From: Dehalococcoidia bacterium UBA1328
Lineage (GTDB): Bacteria > Chloroflexota > Dehalococcoidia > Lucifugimonadales > Lucifugimonadaceae
Reading direction: 5' to 3'
Assembly: GCA_002306815.1 (NCBI GenBank)
Contig: DBTA01000042.1
Span: 37,720-70,800 of the forward strand
Length of the DNA: 33,081 bases
A program made the position numbers and the translations under genes. Shown in pieces: positions 1-8,493 of this stretch (its first letter is position 1; each line of letters starts with the position of its first letter). The notes under the pieces were generated by a model. That model made no database searches. It was given only the letters and a program-made list of their open reading frames with translations, and had not been told where the DNA came from.

Positions 1-14
1 CCCCCCCCCCCCCC
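1..14. repeat. Poly-C homopolymer at the left edge
   Basis: The first 14 bases are all C, followed by a short CA-rich stretch. This is most easily read as a contig-edge or assembly artefact, though a genuine low-complexity tract cannot be excluded. The rest of the left edge, up to the first gene at 239, contains only a 64-codon reading frame that resembles no family I know. I see no gene or RNA there. Confidence 0.7.
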
Positions 15-238
15 ACACACAGCTATACCGACTGTTATAAGGCTCGCGTTCCGTTCGGTGATGCGCCCAAGTTTCGATCGGGTAACCATCTCAATATTCA
101 CGTCGATTTCAAATCTACCGTGCGTATCAGGTTGTTTTGTTCGTTATTTATCTGATGCAACCCGATTAAAAGATGGCGCGGGTAACCACGCTTTGATCTC
201 CCAAATCAGAAAACTTTGTGGTGTCTGGAATAACTCGA

Positions 239-1315
239 CTAGTCGAACGTGAGCATTCGAGTCGGGTTATCGACAAGAATGAGTCTTACGTCCTCTTCAC
301 TCATACCGCGAGCCCGCATTCGGGGAACTACGCGGGTTAAAATGTGGTCGAATCCGTGTCCACCGTAGGTCTTCAATCGGTGCTTCGAGCAAATATCATG
401 AGCCAGAAGGATGTTGCCGCGCTTACCTTCAGCAACCATGTGTTCGACCATTTCGATGCGCTCGTGGTCGGCAGGCATGTGTGAATCGGGCGCCAGGGGG
501 TAGAACGAAGACTCGTGACCAAACAGGTCGAAGTTCAAATAAGCACCTGTTGCAATCAGTTCATTAAGCACAGCCCGGTCGTAGACGGTTCGTTCGACGT
601 GACCCATGACGGTTCGTTTGAGGTTTCCACCCCATTTATGTACCGCTTCGAGAAGTTCCAGCGGTGCCCGTTCACTACGACCCGGGTGGATTAGCAAGGG
701 AGCGCCTGTCTCTCTCTGGGCAATCACCGCAGCTTCGAGAACCTTTTTCTCGGAATCGTGCCAAGGATACGAACAGCCGATTTCGCCAATGATTCCGGAT
801 CGAATCCCCGTGTCACCAACACCTTGATCTACATCGTGAATTATTTGTCCTGCAACCTGCTCCACAGTTAGATCTTTAAGCTCAGGTGCGTGGGTCATGT
901 TCACATAATTTCCGGCACCCATAACGATGTTGAGCCCGGTAGCACGTGCGATTCGAACCAGCGCTCGAGGGTCCCGTGACAGTCCTACTGATGTCACATC
1001 GACGATGGTTCCGCCACCAGCGTTGTAGTAGTGCTGAGCCTCCCAGGTAGAAATTTCTTCGTCGAGGATTCGAAGGTTATCCCGATTGCTCGACCAGTTG
1101 TATCGAACCCAACCCAGGTTTTTTAGCGAGACCGGTTCATCCATCAGCAATCGTTCAGATGCCGCTTTGGGCTCGGTGAAAACCACGCTGAAATCGATCA
1201 GCAAATGTTCGTGCGTGGTAGTGATTCCGACCTTCGCTGGTTCGATCGGACCGAGTACTGTCAGAACTTTTCGTGCTGCTCGGTGCTTGGGTACTGGATG
1301 GGAAGGTGATGTCAA
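239..1315 (-). CDS. Phosphotriesterase-family (PHP-like) metal-dependent hydrolase
   Basis: This 358-residue protein belongs to the amidohydrolase superfamily, phosphotriesterase/PHP branch. These are cytosolic binuclear-metal enzymes, usually lactonases or esterases rather than true phosphotriesterases. Visible ligands, in order, are His35 and His37 (THEHLLID), Glu178 in GEIG (in PHP-type members a Glu replaces the carboxylated Lys as bridging ligand), His210 (LIHPG), His239 (MGHVE) and Asp307 (LLAHD). All metal ligands are present and the length is normal. The start is TTG, directly preceded by an in-frame TAG, and no ATG occurs before the essential HxH motif, so TTG is the best available start. 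No clear Shine-Dalgarno site is seen. It lies 106 bases after the SDR gene on the same strand. The fold is certain; the substrate is unknown. Confidence 0.88.
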   Translation of the reverse strand: MTSPSHPVPKHRAARKVLTVLGPIEPAKVGITTTHEHLLIDFSVVFTEPKAASERLLMDEPVSLKNLGWVRYNWSSNRDNLRILDEEISTWEAQHYYNAGGGTIVDVTSVGLSRDPRALVRIARATGLNIVMGAGNYVNMTHAPELKDLTVEQVAGQIIHDVDQGVGDTGIRSGIIGEIGCSYPWHDSEKKVLEAAVIAQRETGAPLLIHPGRSERAPLELLEAVHKWGGNLKRTVMGHVERTVYDRAVLNELIATGAYLNFDLFGHESSFYPLAPDSHMPADHERIEMVEHMVAEGKRGNILLAHDICSKHRLKTYGGHGFDHILTRVVPRMRARGMSEEDVRLILVDNPTRMLTFD

Positions 1316-1421
1316 CTATCTAAAACCTGTCTGTTTTTTTTAGACAAACCTGATTTGAATTGAGATTTAGTGAAGTTTCGGACAAAAAGTTTATCGCACG
1401 ATCTCGTTAATACGAGTTCGC

Positions 1422-2291
1422 CTAAGCGTCCCGCCAGGTTGCTTTTGGCTGCCATCCAAGAATCCGCTTGGCTTTCTCAACTGATATTGCAGTCGTGTTC
1501 CCGGGCATCGGGGAGCGAATTTCGGCATCTGGGTAAACCTTCTCGATCAGCTTCTCTGTCGGTTCATCGGCCGATGTGTCTTCGTTGTTGATGAAGAACA
1601 CCTCGTGTCCTTCGAAATCTACATCAATAGCAAGTACACAGGCGCGGGCTGACTCTGCAATGTCACTCCAGCCCCAGAAGTGTTTTGCGTTAGTGTCGTA
1701 TGCGCCCCAACGCTCATCTTGCGCGTTCATTGCAGCCTGTCGTTCGCGCGACATGAGTCCGTGGAAACGCATTGAGGCGATTTGAACTTCACCGGGTCGA
1801 CGGCGCACGAAAGCATCTGCCAGATCCTCGCTAATCCATTTGCCAATCGAATAGGCATCTTCAGCAAACGTAGGATGTTCTTCGTCCATTGGAAAGTACG
1901 GACGTGGTGTAATTCCCTTCGAGAAAACCGCTCCTACTGCATTCACAGAAGACGCGAGGACAATCTTCTTGATACCTAGAATTTCGGCGGTTTCGAGCAC
2001 ATTCCAGTTCGATGTCATATTGACCCGGAAAACCTCGTGTTCCGGAGCCATGATTGGGTTAGGGATCGCCGCCATGTGGATCACTGCGTCACAGCCCTTC
2101 ATTGCCGACAGAACCTGCCCGAAGTCAGTTACATCAACCGTCTTGAATGTGTAATCGAGACCGCGCTGGATGTTGGTTCCACCCGGTGTGTTCTGATCAA
2201 CGCCGACGACGTCGTAACCATGTTCAAGAAGGTCTTTGATGATGTATTCACCGGCTCGACCGGCTGATCCAGTGACAAATACGGTGGTCAT
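1422..2291 (-). CDS. NAD-dependent epimerase/dehydratase (extended SDR)
   Basis: A 289-residue extended short-chain dehydrogenase/reductase. The N-terminal Rossmann motif is TGSAGRAG (residues 7-14). An acidic residue follows beta-2 (VVGVDQ), which favours NAD over NADP. The catalytic set is Ser114/115 (VLASSVNAVG) with Tyr147 and Lys151 (YSIGK). The C-terminus has the family's usual LGW-P-T tail. Members act on nucleotide sugars, uronates or other hydroxy acids; the exact substrate cannot be read here. It starts with ATG. It is separated from the upstream beta-propeller gene by a hairpin terminator, so it may have its own promoter, and it is followed by the phosphotriesterase-like gene. Confidence 0.88.
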   Translation of the reverse strand: MTTVFVTGSAGRAGEYIIKDLLEHGYDVVGVDQNTPGGTNIQRGLDYTFKTVDVTDFGQVLSAMKGCDAVIHMAAIPNPIMAPEHEVFRVNMTSNWNVLETAEILGIKKIVLASSVNAVGAVFSKGITPRPYFPMDEEHPTFAEDAYSIGKWISEDLADAFVRRRPGEVQIASMRFHGLMSRERQAAMNAQDERWGAYDTNAKHFWGWSDIAESARACVLAIDVDFEGHEVFFINNEDTSADEPTEKLIEKVYPDAEIRSPMPGNTTAISVEKAKRILGWQPKATWRDA

Positions 2292-2325
2292 TTAGGGCGT
2301 ACTTTCGTTGGCTTGTTGCGTTGAA

Positions 2326-2359
2326 AAGCCCGCGACTCAGATCACTGCGGCGCGGGCTT
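2326..2359 (-). terminator. Rho-independent terminator after the beta-propeller gene
   Basis: A perfect 9-bp inverted repeat (AAGCCCGCG at 2326-2334 and CGCGGGCTT at 2351-2359) encloses a 16-nt loop. On the minus strand the GC-rich stem is followed by TTTT, as expected downstream of the gene ending at 2404. Confidence 0.65.
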
Positions 2360-2403
2360 AAATATCTGCTACTCAGGATAGCGTTTAGATTCTTCAGCTT
2401 CGA

Positions 2404-3114
2404 CTAGAAAGTTGGTGTCATCTCCACATCAAGGAAGCCGATAGGCCCCCGGTCGTCGGCGTACCAGAGCCGGTTGTCCTTGATCGTCATTCCATGCACC
2501 TGAATCGGGTCTTCAACGCGGAATGCATCGTAGCAACGACCGTCTTCAAGTCGGTGGCGGCTGATGACTCCAAATGCAGTATCGGCGATCCAAACGTGAC
2601 CTTCCTCTTCTGCCCAGGCGATGCCGTGGACACGGAATCCGGGGGCTTTCATCCGATGGATTTCCTGGAAGTTCGAAGTGTCGATCACGTGCACGAACTG
2701 AGAAGGCGGAGAAGCGACATAGAGGTTGCCGTCTTTCCACTCAAGTCCGTGGTCGCCGGTAGGTTGTGATTTGCGACCTGCGGCTTCATCAAGATGCTCT
2801 CTAGTAGCGTTGATCCCCGCACCGGGTGAGGCATACACCTCCACAGTTTTCCCGGTGTCCATGTCGAGCTGGTAAATCTCGCAACTGTAGGTCGAAGCGA
2901 CCCAAATGTAACCACCGCCAATTGTGATTCCGCTCGACTTTTCTGTGTCGGTAGGCAGGTCTACCAGAACGTCACCAGTCGCCCAATCGACCTTGTAAAC
3001 GTGGTCGTCGCCTTGGTCGATAATCCAGAGACCATCGTCGGCTGCCTGTAGCCCGTTCGGCTTGGGACCTGGAGCATTGAACTGGTAGATGGAATCGGCG
3101 ACTTTGTGTGGCAT
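2404..3114 (-). CDS. Small beta-propeller protein (SMP-30/Vgb/NHL-like repeats)
   Basis: The 236-residue protein is made of repeating beta-propeller blades. Recurrent short strands have the form G-L-W-I-x-D, Y-I-W-V-A-S, N-L-Y-V-A-S and H-V-W-I-A-D, each followed by a turn and a phrase such as VYKVDWATG or IYQLDMDTG. This pattern is typical of YVTN/NHL or SMP-30-like propellers. About five blades fit, fewer than the six or seven usual for a closed propeller, so it may be a minimal member or act as an oligomer. There is no signal peptide, so a cytosolic location is likely. Family members include lactonases, virginiamycin-B-lyase-like enzymes and non-catalytic binding proteins; I cannot choose among them. 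It starts with ATG and lies just downstream of the methyltransferase pseudogene. Confidence 0.75.
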   Translation of the reverse strand: MPHKVADSIYQFNAPGPKPNGLQAADDGLWIIDQGDDHVYKVDWATGDVLVDLPTDTEKSSGITIGGGYIWVASTYSCEIYQLDMDTGKTVEVYASPGAGINATREHLDEAAGRKSQPTGDHGLEWKDGNLYVASPPSQFVHVIDTSNFQEIHRMKAPGFRVHGIAWAEEEGHVWIADTAFGVISRHRLEDGRCYDAFRVEDPIQVHGMTIKDNRLWYADDRGPIGFLDVEMTPTF

Positions 3115-3176
3115 TTCGGTTCTCGTTTGCTAGAACGTAATCAACTTGCGGCGGTAGTTTAGCGCGATAGACCGGA

Positions 3177-4040
3177 CTATGTGGGGCCGAACGCAGATTG
3201 TTCAGGCTTGTGACCGCTGATCGACTGCATTAAGGTCAAGTAATCTTCTTTGCCATCTGGAATTTTCCATCGTCAGTTTTGGGCAGGAAACATCATTGGA
3301 AATAGCTTCCAGTGCAACCTCTTGTACTCGCGGACCTCGTCGATCACTAAACCGGATTGAACTAGCGCTTTGATCGTTTCACCGAGTCCGTGAGTGAAGT
3401 TGTATTGCTGAGTGTGCTCAACTTCGCCGTCGCCAGTGTAACTACCGCCATCTTGTTAGCCCTGCGGTCCGGCCAATTCGAAGTATGGCCACTCGATCAC
3501 GATCTGATCTCCGCGATCTTCGTCTGAAACCGACCACCTCATCGGGTGTCCTTCGATGATGTAAAACTGTCCTCCGGATTTTAGAAGCTCAGCAACTACC
3601 CGCACCCACTCCGTAATATCAGGCACCCAGCATATGGCATCAACCCCGGTATACACGACGTCGAACTCTCGATTACCGAGCGCTTTGGGGGCGTCGTAAA
3701 CGTCCGATACAACAAACCCTCCGGGAGTCCTTGACTGATCACTGAGTTTTCGAGCAACTTCTATCGCCTGATCTTAGAAGTCGACACAGGATACCTGCGC
3801 ACCTCTTGGAGCCCGGCTTAAAGTATCGTGACCAAAGTGACACTACAGGTGAACCAGAGTTTTGCCTTCGACATCAGACAGCACGCCGTGTTCTAGGACG
3901 AACTTCACGATTTCACTCAGGGGATCAGGTTCGTTGATCAATTTCTGAACGTGGTACTCCTCCGAATCCCAAACAATCGGGACCCGGTCGTTCCAGTTGT
4001 CTCGGTTCGCTGCAGAGTACTTGTCTAATGGCACGCGCAT
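3177..4040 (-). pseudogene. Class I SAM-dependent methyltransferase, four in-frame stops
   Basis: Reading one single frame from ATG 4038-4040 gives a recognisable class I methyltransferase. The parts are an N-terminal RDNWNDRVPIVW segment, an HL-stop-CHFGHDTLS segment (normally HLQCHFG), VSCVDF-stop-DQAIEVAR (normally VDFS), then FDVVYTGVDAICWVPD, GGQFYIIEGHP, WPYFELAGPQG, EHTQQYNFTHGLGETI and a terminal GHKP tail. The frame is broken by TAG (3843-3845), TAA (3774-3776), TAA (3456-3458) and TGA (3273-3275), yet no frameshift is needed over about 287 codons to the TAG at 3177-3179. The cofactor-binding region itself is cut, so no functional enzyme is expected. Neighbouring genes use all three stop codons normally, which argues against genetic recoding. 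It sits between the enolase-superfamily gene and the beta-propeller gene on the same strand. Confidence 0.85.
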
Positions 4041-4085
4041 TCCTCCGCATCTGTTCTGATTTAAGATTCGCTTGGGAAGTCTGGT

Positions 4086-5297
4086 TTAGAGATCGCTTCC
4101 CTGTACGACAGTGTCGGGGTGTTTCAAGAACGATTCGAGCAGGTTGGTGCCTGCACCATCGCCTTCTGGCGGGAAGGCGTAACCGTTCTCGATTCTCGGG
4201 AGTTGATCAACAATTTCCTTGTACCAGGTGTTGTTGTACGCACGAACGGTTTCCTGGATAAGAGCGTTTGGTGCATTCAACGACAGGTGAACACTGAACA
4301 TCAGCGTTACCGGACCCACACAGTCGTGCGGCGCAATTGGCATGTGGAACGCGTGCGCCATGGCTGCAATTCTCTTTGCTTCAGAAATTCCGCCAACCCA
4401 TGAAATGTCGAGCATGCAAATGGTCATTGCCTGCTTTTCGAACATTTCTCGGAACGCCCACCGTGTGGCGACGGTTTCACTCGCAGTGGTCGCTATGTCG
4501 GTCGACTTACGGAACTCAGCGAGAGTGTCAATGTTGTCCATCGGTACTGGATCTTCGAACCAGAACGGGCTTGTAGGCTCGACCGATTTCGCAATCCGCT
4601 TGGCAGATGAGAGATTCCACAAACTGTGCATCTCGACCATTACGTCCATCTTGTTGCCGACAGCGTCACGAATCTTGTAGAAAGGATCAGTTCCCTCTTC
4701 CAGGTCGGTGGCATGAATGAACTGACCGTTCGAGTCATTTGAATACTTGTCGAAGGGCCAGATCTTCATTGCCGTGAAGCCTTCCGACATAAGATCTTCC
4801 GCGAGCGCTCCCGCGTCAGTCATGAACGCGTGATAGTCCTCATACGGCTGCTCAGGGCGATAGTCGATCTCTCCAGCTTTCCATCCGTGTGGCGTCTTTA
4901 CTCCGTATGAGTAGCCAGCACACGTGTTGTAGACCCTGATCTTTTCGCGGGCCAGCCCACCGAGTACCTGATACAACGGCTGCTTGTTGCGCTTGGCGTA
5001 AAGATCCCAAAGAGCCATATCGACTGCGGATACCGCGGAAGCATCCACGCTACGACCGCGATTCACCTTCATTCGGCGAGCCAGTGTGTCCCAGTGAAGA
5101 TCGAGTTGGTCCGGGTCTTTACCAAGGAGGTAGTTGGTTACATCGCTGTGAATATAGGCTTCAATGGCGTCGGGCGAGAACGAGGACTCTCCAAGACCGA
5201 CAAAACCATCGGAACTGTGAATCTGAACCCAGATAATCATTGGGTATTCAGGGTTTCGAAAAGTCTCAATACGAGTAATAACGGGCGCAGATGTCAT
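4086..5297 (-). CDS. Mandelate racemase/muconate lactonizing (enolase superfamily) protein
   Basis: With the ATG at 5295-5297 the protein has 403 residues; a GTG 57 bases upstream would add 19 unlikely residues. It has the N-terminal capping domain (residues 1-125) and the C-terminal TIM barrel. Metal-ligand positions appear as Glu222 (VMVEMH), Glu248 (FWFEDP) and Glu274 (TASETV). General acid/base candidates are Lys178 in MKIWPF and His324 in PHDCVGPV. Members abstract the proton alpha to a carboxylate and are racemases, cycloisomerases or sugar-acid dehydratases. The MKIWPF-type strand 2 and the HD motif suggest a hydroxyacid/sugar-acid dehydratase or racemase, but the substrate is not determinable. 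It is probably the first gene of the leftward group and diverges from uppP across 164 bases. Confidence 0.9.
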   Translation of the reverse strand: MTSAPVITRIETFRNPEYPMIIWVQIHSSDGFVGLGESSFSPDAIEAYIHSDVTNYLLGKDPDQLDLHWDTLARRMKVNRGRSVDASAVSAVDMALWDLYAKRNKQPLYQVLGGLAREKIRVYNTCAGYSYGVKTPHGWKAGEIDYRPEQPYEDYHAFMTDAGALAEDLMSEGFTAMKIWPFDKYSNDSNGQFIHATDLEEGTDPFYKIRDAVGNKMDVMVEMHSLWNLSSAKRIAKSVEPTSPFWFEDPVPMDNIDTLAEFRKSTDIATTASETVATRWAFREMFEKQAMTICMLDISWVGGISEAKRIAAMAHAFHMPIAPHDCVGPVTLMFSVHLSLNAPNALIQETVRAYNNTWYKEIVDQLPRIENGYAFPPEGDGAGTNLLESFLKHPDTVVQGSDL

Positions 5298-5461
5298 TTG
5301 TTGTCTTCTTGTTCCTAGCGGGGTCCAACGAGGTGAAACGTTAGCTCGAATCACCTTCGATTACCCCTTATGCTTTTTGACGCCAGAAGGTTAACAAGCT
5401 CGATAGTGGTTGTGGGAACAACTAGCGCAGATATTTTGAAAAGTTCAAACTGGAAGAACTT

Positions 5462-6283
5462 ATGTCGTTCATCCAGATAATCGTTCTCTCAGTGGCGCAG
5501 GGCATCACAGAGTTTCTGCCGATCAGCAGCAGCGGTCACTTGATCCTCGGGTCATGGTTATTCGACTGGCCTGATCAGGGAATATTTTTCGACGTTGCGG
5601 TCCATGTTGGAACACTGTTCGCCGTGCTGATTTATTTCAGACGGGAGTGGATTCAACTCGTTTTCGGACTGACGAATAATCGATCGGTTGAATTTGGTCC
5701 AGGTAGCACCAGTGTGCCTTCTCGAAACCTCCTGGGGCTCATCGTTGTCGCCATGATTCCTCTAGTAGTCGCTGCCTCGTTCATTCGAAAATCACTTGAG
5801 GAGAACTTCCGGACGCCAGAAGCGGTTGGTTGGCTATTGATCGGAACATCTGTGGCGTTACTCGTTGGCGAAATTGTCGGAAAAAGAACAAGGCACATCG
5901 GTGATCTCAAGCTTCCAGATGCTGTTGTAATCGGACTAGCGCAAATCCTTGCAGCATTCCCGGGAATCTCTCGCTCGGGAGTGACCATGGTTGTTGGTCT
6001 AACCCTTGGCATGACACGAGAAAGCGCTGCCCGTTTTTCGATGATGCTGGCGACACCCGCGATAGCCGGAGCAGGCTTGTTATTCGCGCTCGATTCGTTG
6101 GATGCAACGGACAAACCGGACTGGGTAGCTGCGCTACTCGGTGCGGTCATATCTGGGATAACCGCATATTTCGCAATCGCAGGGCTAATGAAGCTACTTC
6201 GCAACGGATCGTTTCGTCCGTTCATCGCTTACTGTGGTGTAGTTGGTGTCGCGGTAGTCATAGCCCAGGTTGCGGGTGCTTAG
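5462..6283 (+). CDS. uppP: Undecaprenyl-diphosphatase UppP (BacA)
   Basis: A 273-residue polytopic membrane protein that removes a phosphate from undecaprenyl diphosphate to recycle the lipid carrier for cell-wall and surface polysaccharides. The two signatures are clear: EFLPISSSGH (residues 17-26) and PGISRSG (167-173, with Arg171). Several hydrophobic helices lie between and after them. Length matches the family. ATG 5462 is preceded by GGAAG with a 5-nt spacer. It is the one evident housekeeping gene in the left block and appears monocistronic. Its TAG stop shares the four bases 6280-6283 with the end of the convergent cupin gene. Confidence 0.96.
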   Translation: MSFIQIIVLSVAQGITEFLPISSSGHLILGSWLFDWPDQGIFFDVAVHVGTLFAVLIYFRREWIQLVFGLTNNRSVEFGPGSTSVPSRNLLGLIVVAMIPLVVAASFIRKSLEENFRTPEAVGWLLIGTSVALLVGEIVGKRTRHIGDLKLPDAVVIGLAQILAAFPGISRSGVTMVVGLTLGMTRESAARFSMMLATPAIAGAGLLFALDSLDATDKPDWVAALLGAVISGITAYFAIAGLMKLLRNGSFRPFIAYCGVVGVAVVIAQVAGA

Positions 6284-6666
6284 TCGCTAGGCTCTCGTGA
6301 TTCCCATGTGACATCGCAGTTTTTGCACCCTTCCTGCCACACGTGAACCGCAGGAGGCATGGCAACCGCAAACCGAAGACTCATTTCGTCGCCTTCAGTA
6401 AAGATGTGGTGAACCGTCCCACGGGGGATCCACACAATATCGCCCTTTTGAGCGTTAATGATCTTGCCACCAGTCAACTCCCAGCGGAGCTTGCCAGCCA
6501 TGACGAACCACCACTCGTCGAACCCCGCGTGCCAGTGCGCGTGGTTGCCCTGGCCGGGCATGGATGCGATCAAAGTACCCCGGTTCCGCTCATCCTCGAC
6601 TAACAGCTTCGACCACGGAGCCGGTCCCATCTGTTTCACGATTTCGTCGATTTCGATGTGCATCAT
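6280..6666 (-). CDS. Cupin-domain protein (C-terminal portion, downstream start)
   Basis: This 128-residue reading frame is a single-domain cupin. Motif 1 is H42-A-H44-W-H46 followed by Glu51 and VMAGKLRWEL. Motif 2 is GDIVWIPRGTVHH with His86. These provide the usual 3-His/1-Glu metal site. A CxxC pair (Cys114, Cys117) sits near the C-terminus. Two adjacent ATGs (6664 and 6661) could start translation, but neither has a Shine-Dalgarno site. The same frame continues upstream to a better start, interrupted by TGA, so this may be the surviving part of a longer gene. The function could be small-molecule binding, isomerase or dioxygenase. It diverges from the CehA-like gene and overlaps the end of uppP by 3-4 bases. 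Confidence 0.75.
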   Translation of the reverse strand: MMHIEIDEIVKQMGPAPWSKLLVEDERNRGTLIASMPGQGNHAHWHAGFDEWWFVMAGKLRWELTGGKIINAQKGDIVWIPRGTVHHIFTEGDEMSLRFAVAMPPAVHVWQEGCKNCDVTWESREPSD

Positions 6667-6759
6667 CCCGGGGCCGAATGATTTATCAACTCAAGGCGGA
6701 ATTGGTCCTTCAACAACGTCCTGGATAGCGGCGGCGGCGCCTTCGTAATCAGTACCCAT
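6667..6759 (-). other. In-frame 5' extension of the cupin gene cut by TGA
   Basis: Upstream of the cupin ATG the same frame runs back without shift to an ATG at 6757-6759. That ATG is preceded by GGAG with an 8-nt spacer, the best ribosome-binding site near this gene. It encodes MGTDYEGAAAAIQDVVEGPI plus two Pro, then TGA at 6691-6693, then VDKSFGPG directly joined to the cupin start. The peptide looks like a normal N-terminus. One base change (for example CGA to TGA) would explain the stop. Outcomes could be loss of function, re-initiation at the ATGs eight codons later, or sequence error. Confidence 0.6.
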
Positions 6760-6926
6760 CTGGATATCTCCGTCATATCTCTGAGCCGAAACAACAATCG
6801 TAAGTTCTTGCGGTCTTATTGTTCAAAATTTGAGTTAGGGCTAACGTAGCATGCTCACGTGTTCACGACGGCGGTAATGACGGCTACGTGACGCCAATCA
6901 GTAAAATCCACCAAAAGAGATATACC

Positions 6927-8372
6927 ATGCCGAAGATCAAGGGAGAAATCAGAGACGCCGCAACCGGAGAAATTGTTCAGGCTAGAGTCCAGGTTCTTTC
7001 ACCTACGGGCGAAAACGTCGCACCTGCCGACGCAATGTGGAAAGTAGGCTCAGGCGAACCGTTCTTTTATAGCGAAGGGCAATTCTCACTGGAAACCACA
7101 CACGGGTATCACCGTGTTTTGGTCGAGCGTGGAACCGAGTTCACTCCATGGGAAGGAATTGTTGAAGTTGACTGCTCATTAGACTCCAGCGTCGATGTTG
7201 TTCTAGAACGATGGACTGATCTACCTGAGCGTGGTTGGCATCCAGGCAACACTCACATCCACTACGACGAAAAAGAGACTGATCCTGATCGAAGGCTCGG
7301 CTACGATTCGCGTGTCGAAGACCTTAGGATGACGGCAGTTTCGATCTTGAAACGATGGGATCTCGACTACGCCACGAACAAATATCCACCCGGCGTATTG
7401 ACCGAGTACACCGACACTCATCATCACGTTCAGAGTGGTGAGGAAACCCGCCACAACCACGACCCTTCTGAGCCGTTCAAGATCGGCTACGGCCACGTTA
7501 TGTTGTTGAACATTCGTAACCAGGTCGAGCCGATCAGCCGAGGGCTTATCGTTGATCAGTTCGATCCCGACTATCCACCACTTAGCTACGCCTGCGATCA
7601 GGCAAACGACCAAGATGGTCTAGTTATCTGGTGTCACAACGGACAGGGTATGGAGGCACCGGTCGCTGCGGCGTTAGGCAAGGTTCACGCAATGAACCTG
7701 TTCGATCCGTTCTGGAACAATATTGAGTATCTCTACTGGTATCACATGCTGAATACCGGAATAAAAATGCCTGTTTCGACAGGGTCAGATTGGTTCGTTT
7801 CCTCCGCAAACCGGGTTTACTCCCAAACTGAAGGTGAGTTCGTATACGACTCCTGGCTTGAAGGAATACGTACTGGCAAGACATTCATTACAAACGGTCC
7901 TGCGCTGTACCTCTCTGTCGCGGGAGAGGAACCTGGAGCGACACTACAGGTCGAGAAAGGGACGCAGGTTCCAGTTCATGCAAACTGGTGTTCACATTAC
8001 GCCGTGCAACGCGTGGAAATAGTGTTCAACGGCGAGGTCGTTGCTCGACAGGACTTCCCGAACGGAGTGACGACAGGGCACATTGAAGCCGAGATTCTCG
8101 CTGAATCCGATGGTTGGATTGGAGCACGACTCGGATCGGGAACTCGTGACTCTTTCAACCAGCCGATCTGGGCTCACACGAGCCCAGTATACGTGCTAGG
8201 AACCGAAACTCAGTCTGACGCAAGCAAGGCTTCTGCCAAGTTCTACGACGAACAAATTGGCGAAGGCATCAGCTGGGTCAAGACGAAAGGGCGCTTCTAC
8301 AATGACTCGCAGCGCAAAGAGATTGTTGACTTGTTCAAGCAGGGTCAGGACTGGTATCGCAAACTGAGATAG
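6927..8372 (+). CDS. CehA/McbA-type metallohydrolase (PHP superfamily)
   Basis: With ATG 6927 (AAAAGAGA upstream, 6-nt spacer) the protein has 481 residues; an upstream GTG at 6888 is less likely. An N-terminal beta domain of the carboxypeptidase-regulatory type (residues 1-95, KIKGEIRDAATGEIV) precedes a PHP-like metal-dependent hydrolase core. The HPGNTHIHYD motif gives metal ligands His110 and His112. Later motifs are WCHNGQG and VSTGSDWF, where the Asp should close the metal site, and WLEGIRTGKTFITNGP, a phrase typical of the CehA/McbA family. The C-terminal third is a beta-rich tail. Named relatives hydrolyse carbamate or amide bonds, but the family is broad and the substrate here is unknown. 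No signal peptide. It is followed by an unknown gene on the same strand. Confidence 0.85.
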   Translation: MPKIKGEIRDAATGEIVQARVQVLSPTGENVAPADAMWKVGSGEPFFYSEGQFSLETTHGYHRVLVERGTEFTPWEGIVEVDCSLDSSVDVVLERWTDLPERGWHPGNTHIHYDEKETDPDRRLGYDSRVEDLRMTAVSILKRWDLDYATNKYPPGVLTEYTDTHHHVQSGEETRHNHDPSEPFKIGYGHVMLLNIRNQVEPISRGLIVDQFDPDYPPLSYACDQANDQDGLVIWCHNGQGMEAPVAAALGKVHAMNLFDPFWNNIEYLYWYHMLNTGIKMPVSTGSDWFVSSANRVYSQTEGEFVYDSWLEGIRTGKTFITNGPALYLSVAGEEPGATLQVEKGTQVPVHANWCSHYAVQRVEIVFNGEVVARQDFPNGVTTGHIEAEILAESDGWIGARLGSGTRDSFNQPIWAHTSPVYVLGTETQSDASKASAKFYDEQIGEGISWVKTKGRFYNDSQRKEIVDLFKQGQDWYRKLR

Positions 8373-8493
8373 GTATCCCTGACGTACAACCGGTCAACCC
8401 AATCAACGGGTAAACTCGCTCGGTCGAATTTGCTCTTACCCAATTACGATCGAGCACTAACCCCATGAGATTACCACTGAAAAACCACGAAAC

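Noticed and set aside
58..252. 64-codon rightward reading frame near the left edge
   Set aside because: It has no family resemblance or clear ribosome site, and it runs into the end of the phosphotriesterase-like gene on the other strand.
1329..1346. Short inverted repeat with T8, possible terminator after the SDR gene
   Set aside because: The T-run lies in the loop and the stem is only 4-5 bp, so it lacks terminator form.
3177..4040. Stop-codon reassignment (recoding) as the explanation for the methyltransferase
   Set aside because: All three stop codons occur within it, and all three end intact genes elsewhere in the window, so a code change is not credible.
5653..6225. 190-codon leftward reading frame inside uppP
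   Set aside because: It is antisense to a clearly identified UppP, with low-complexity translation and no start signal.
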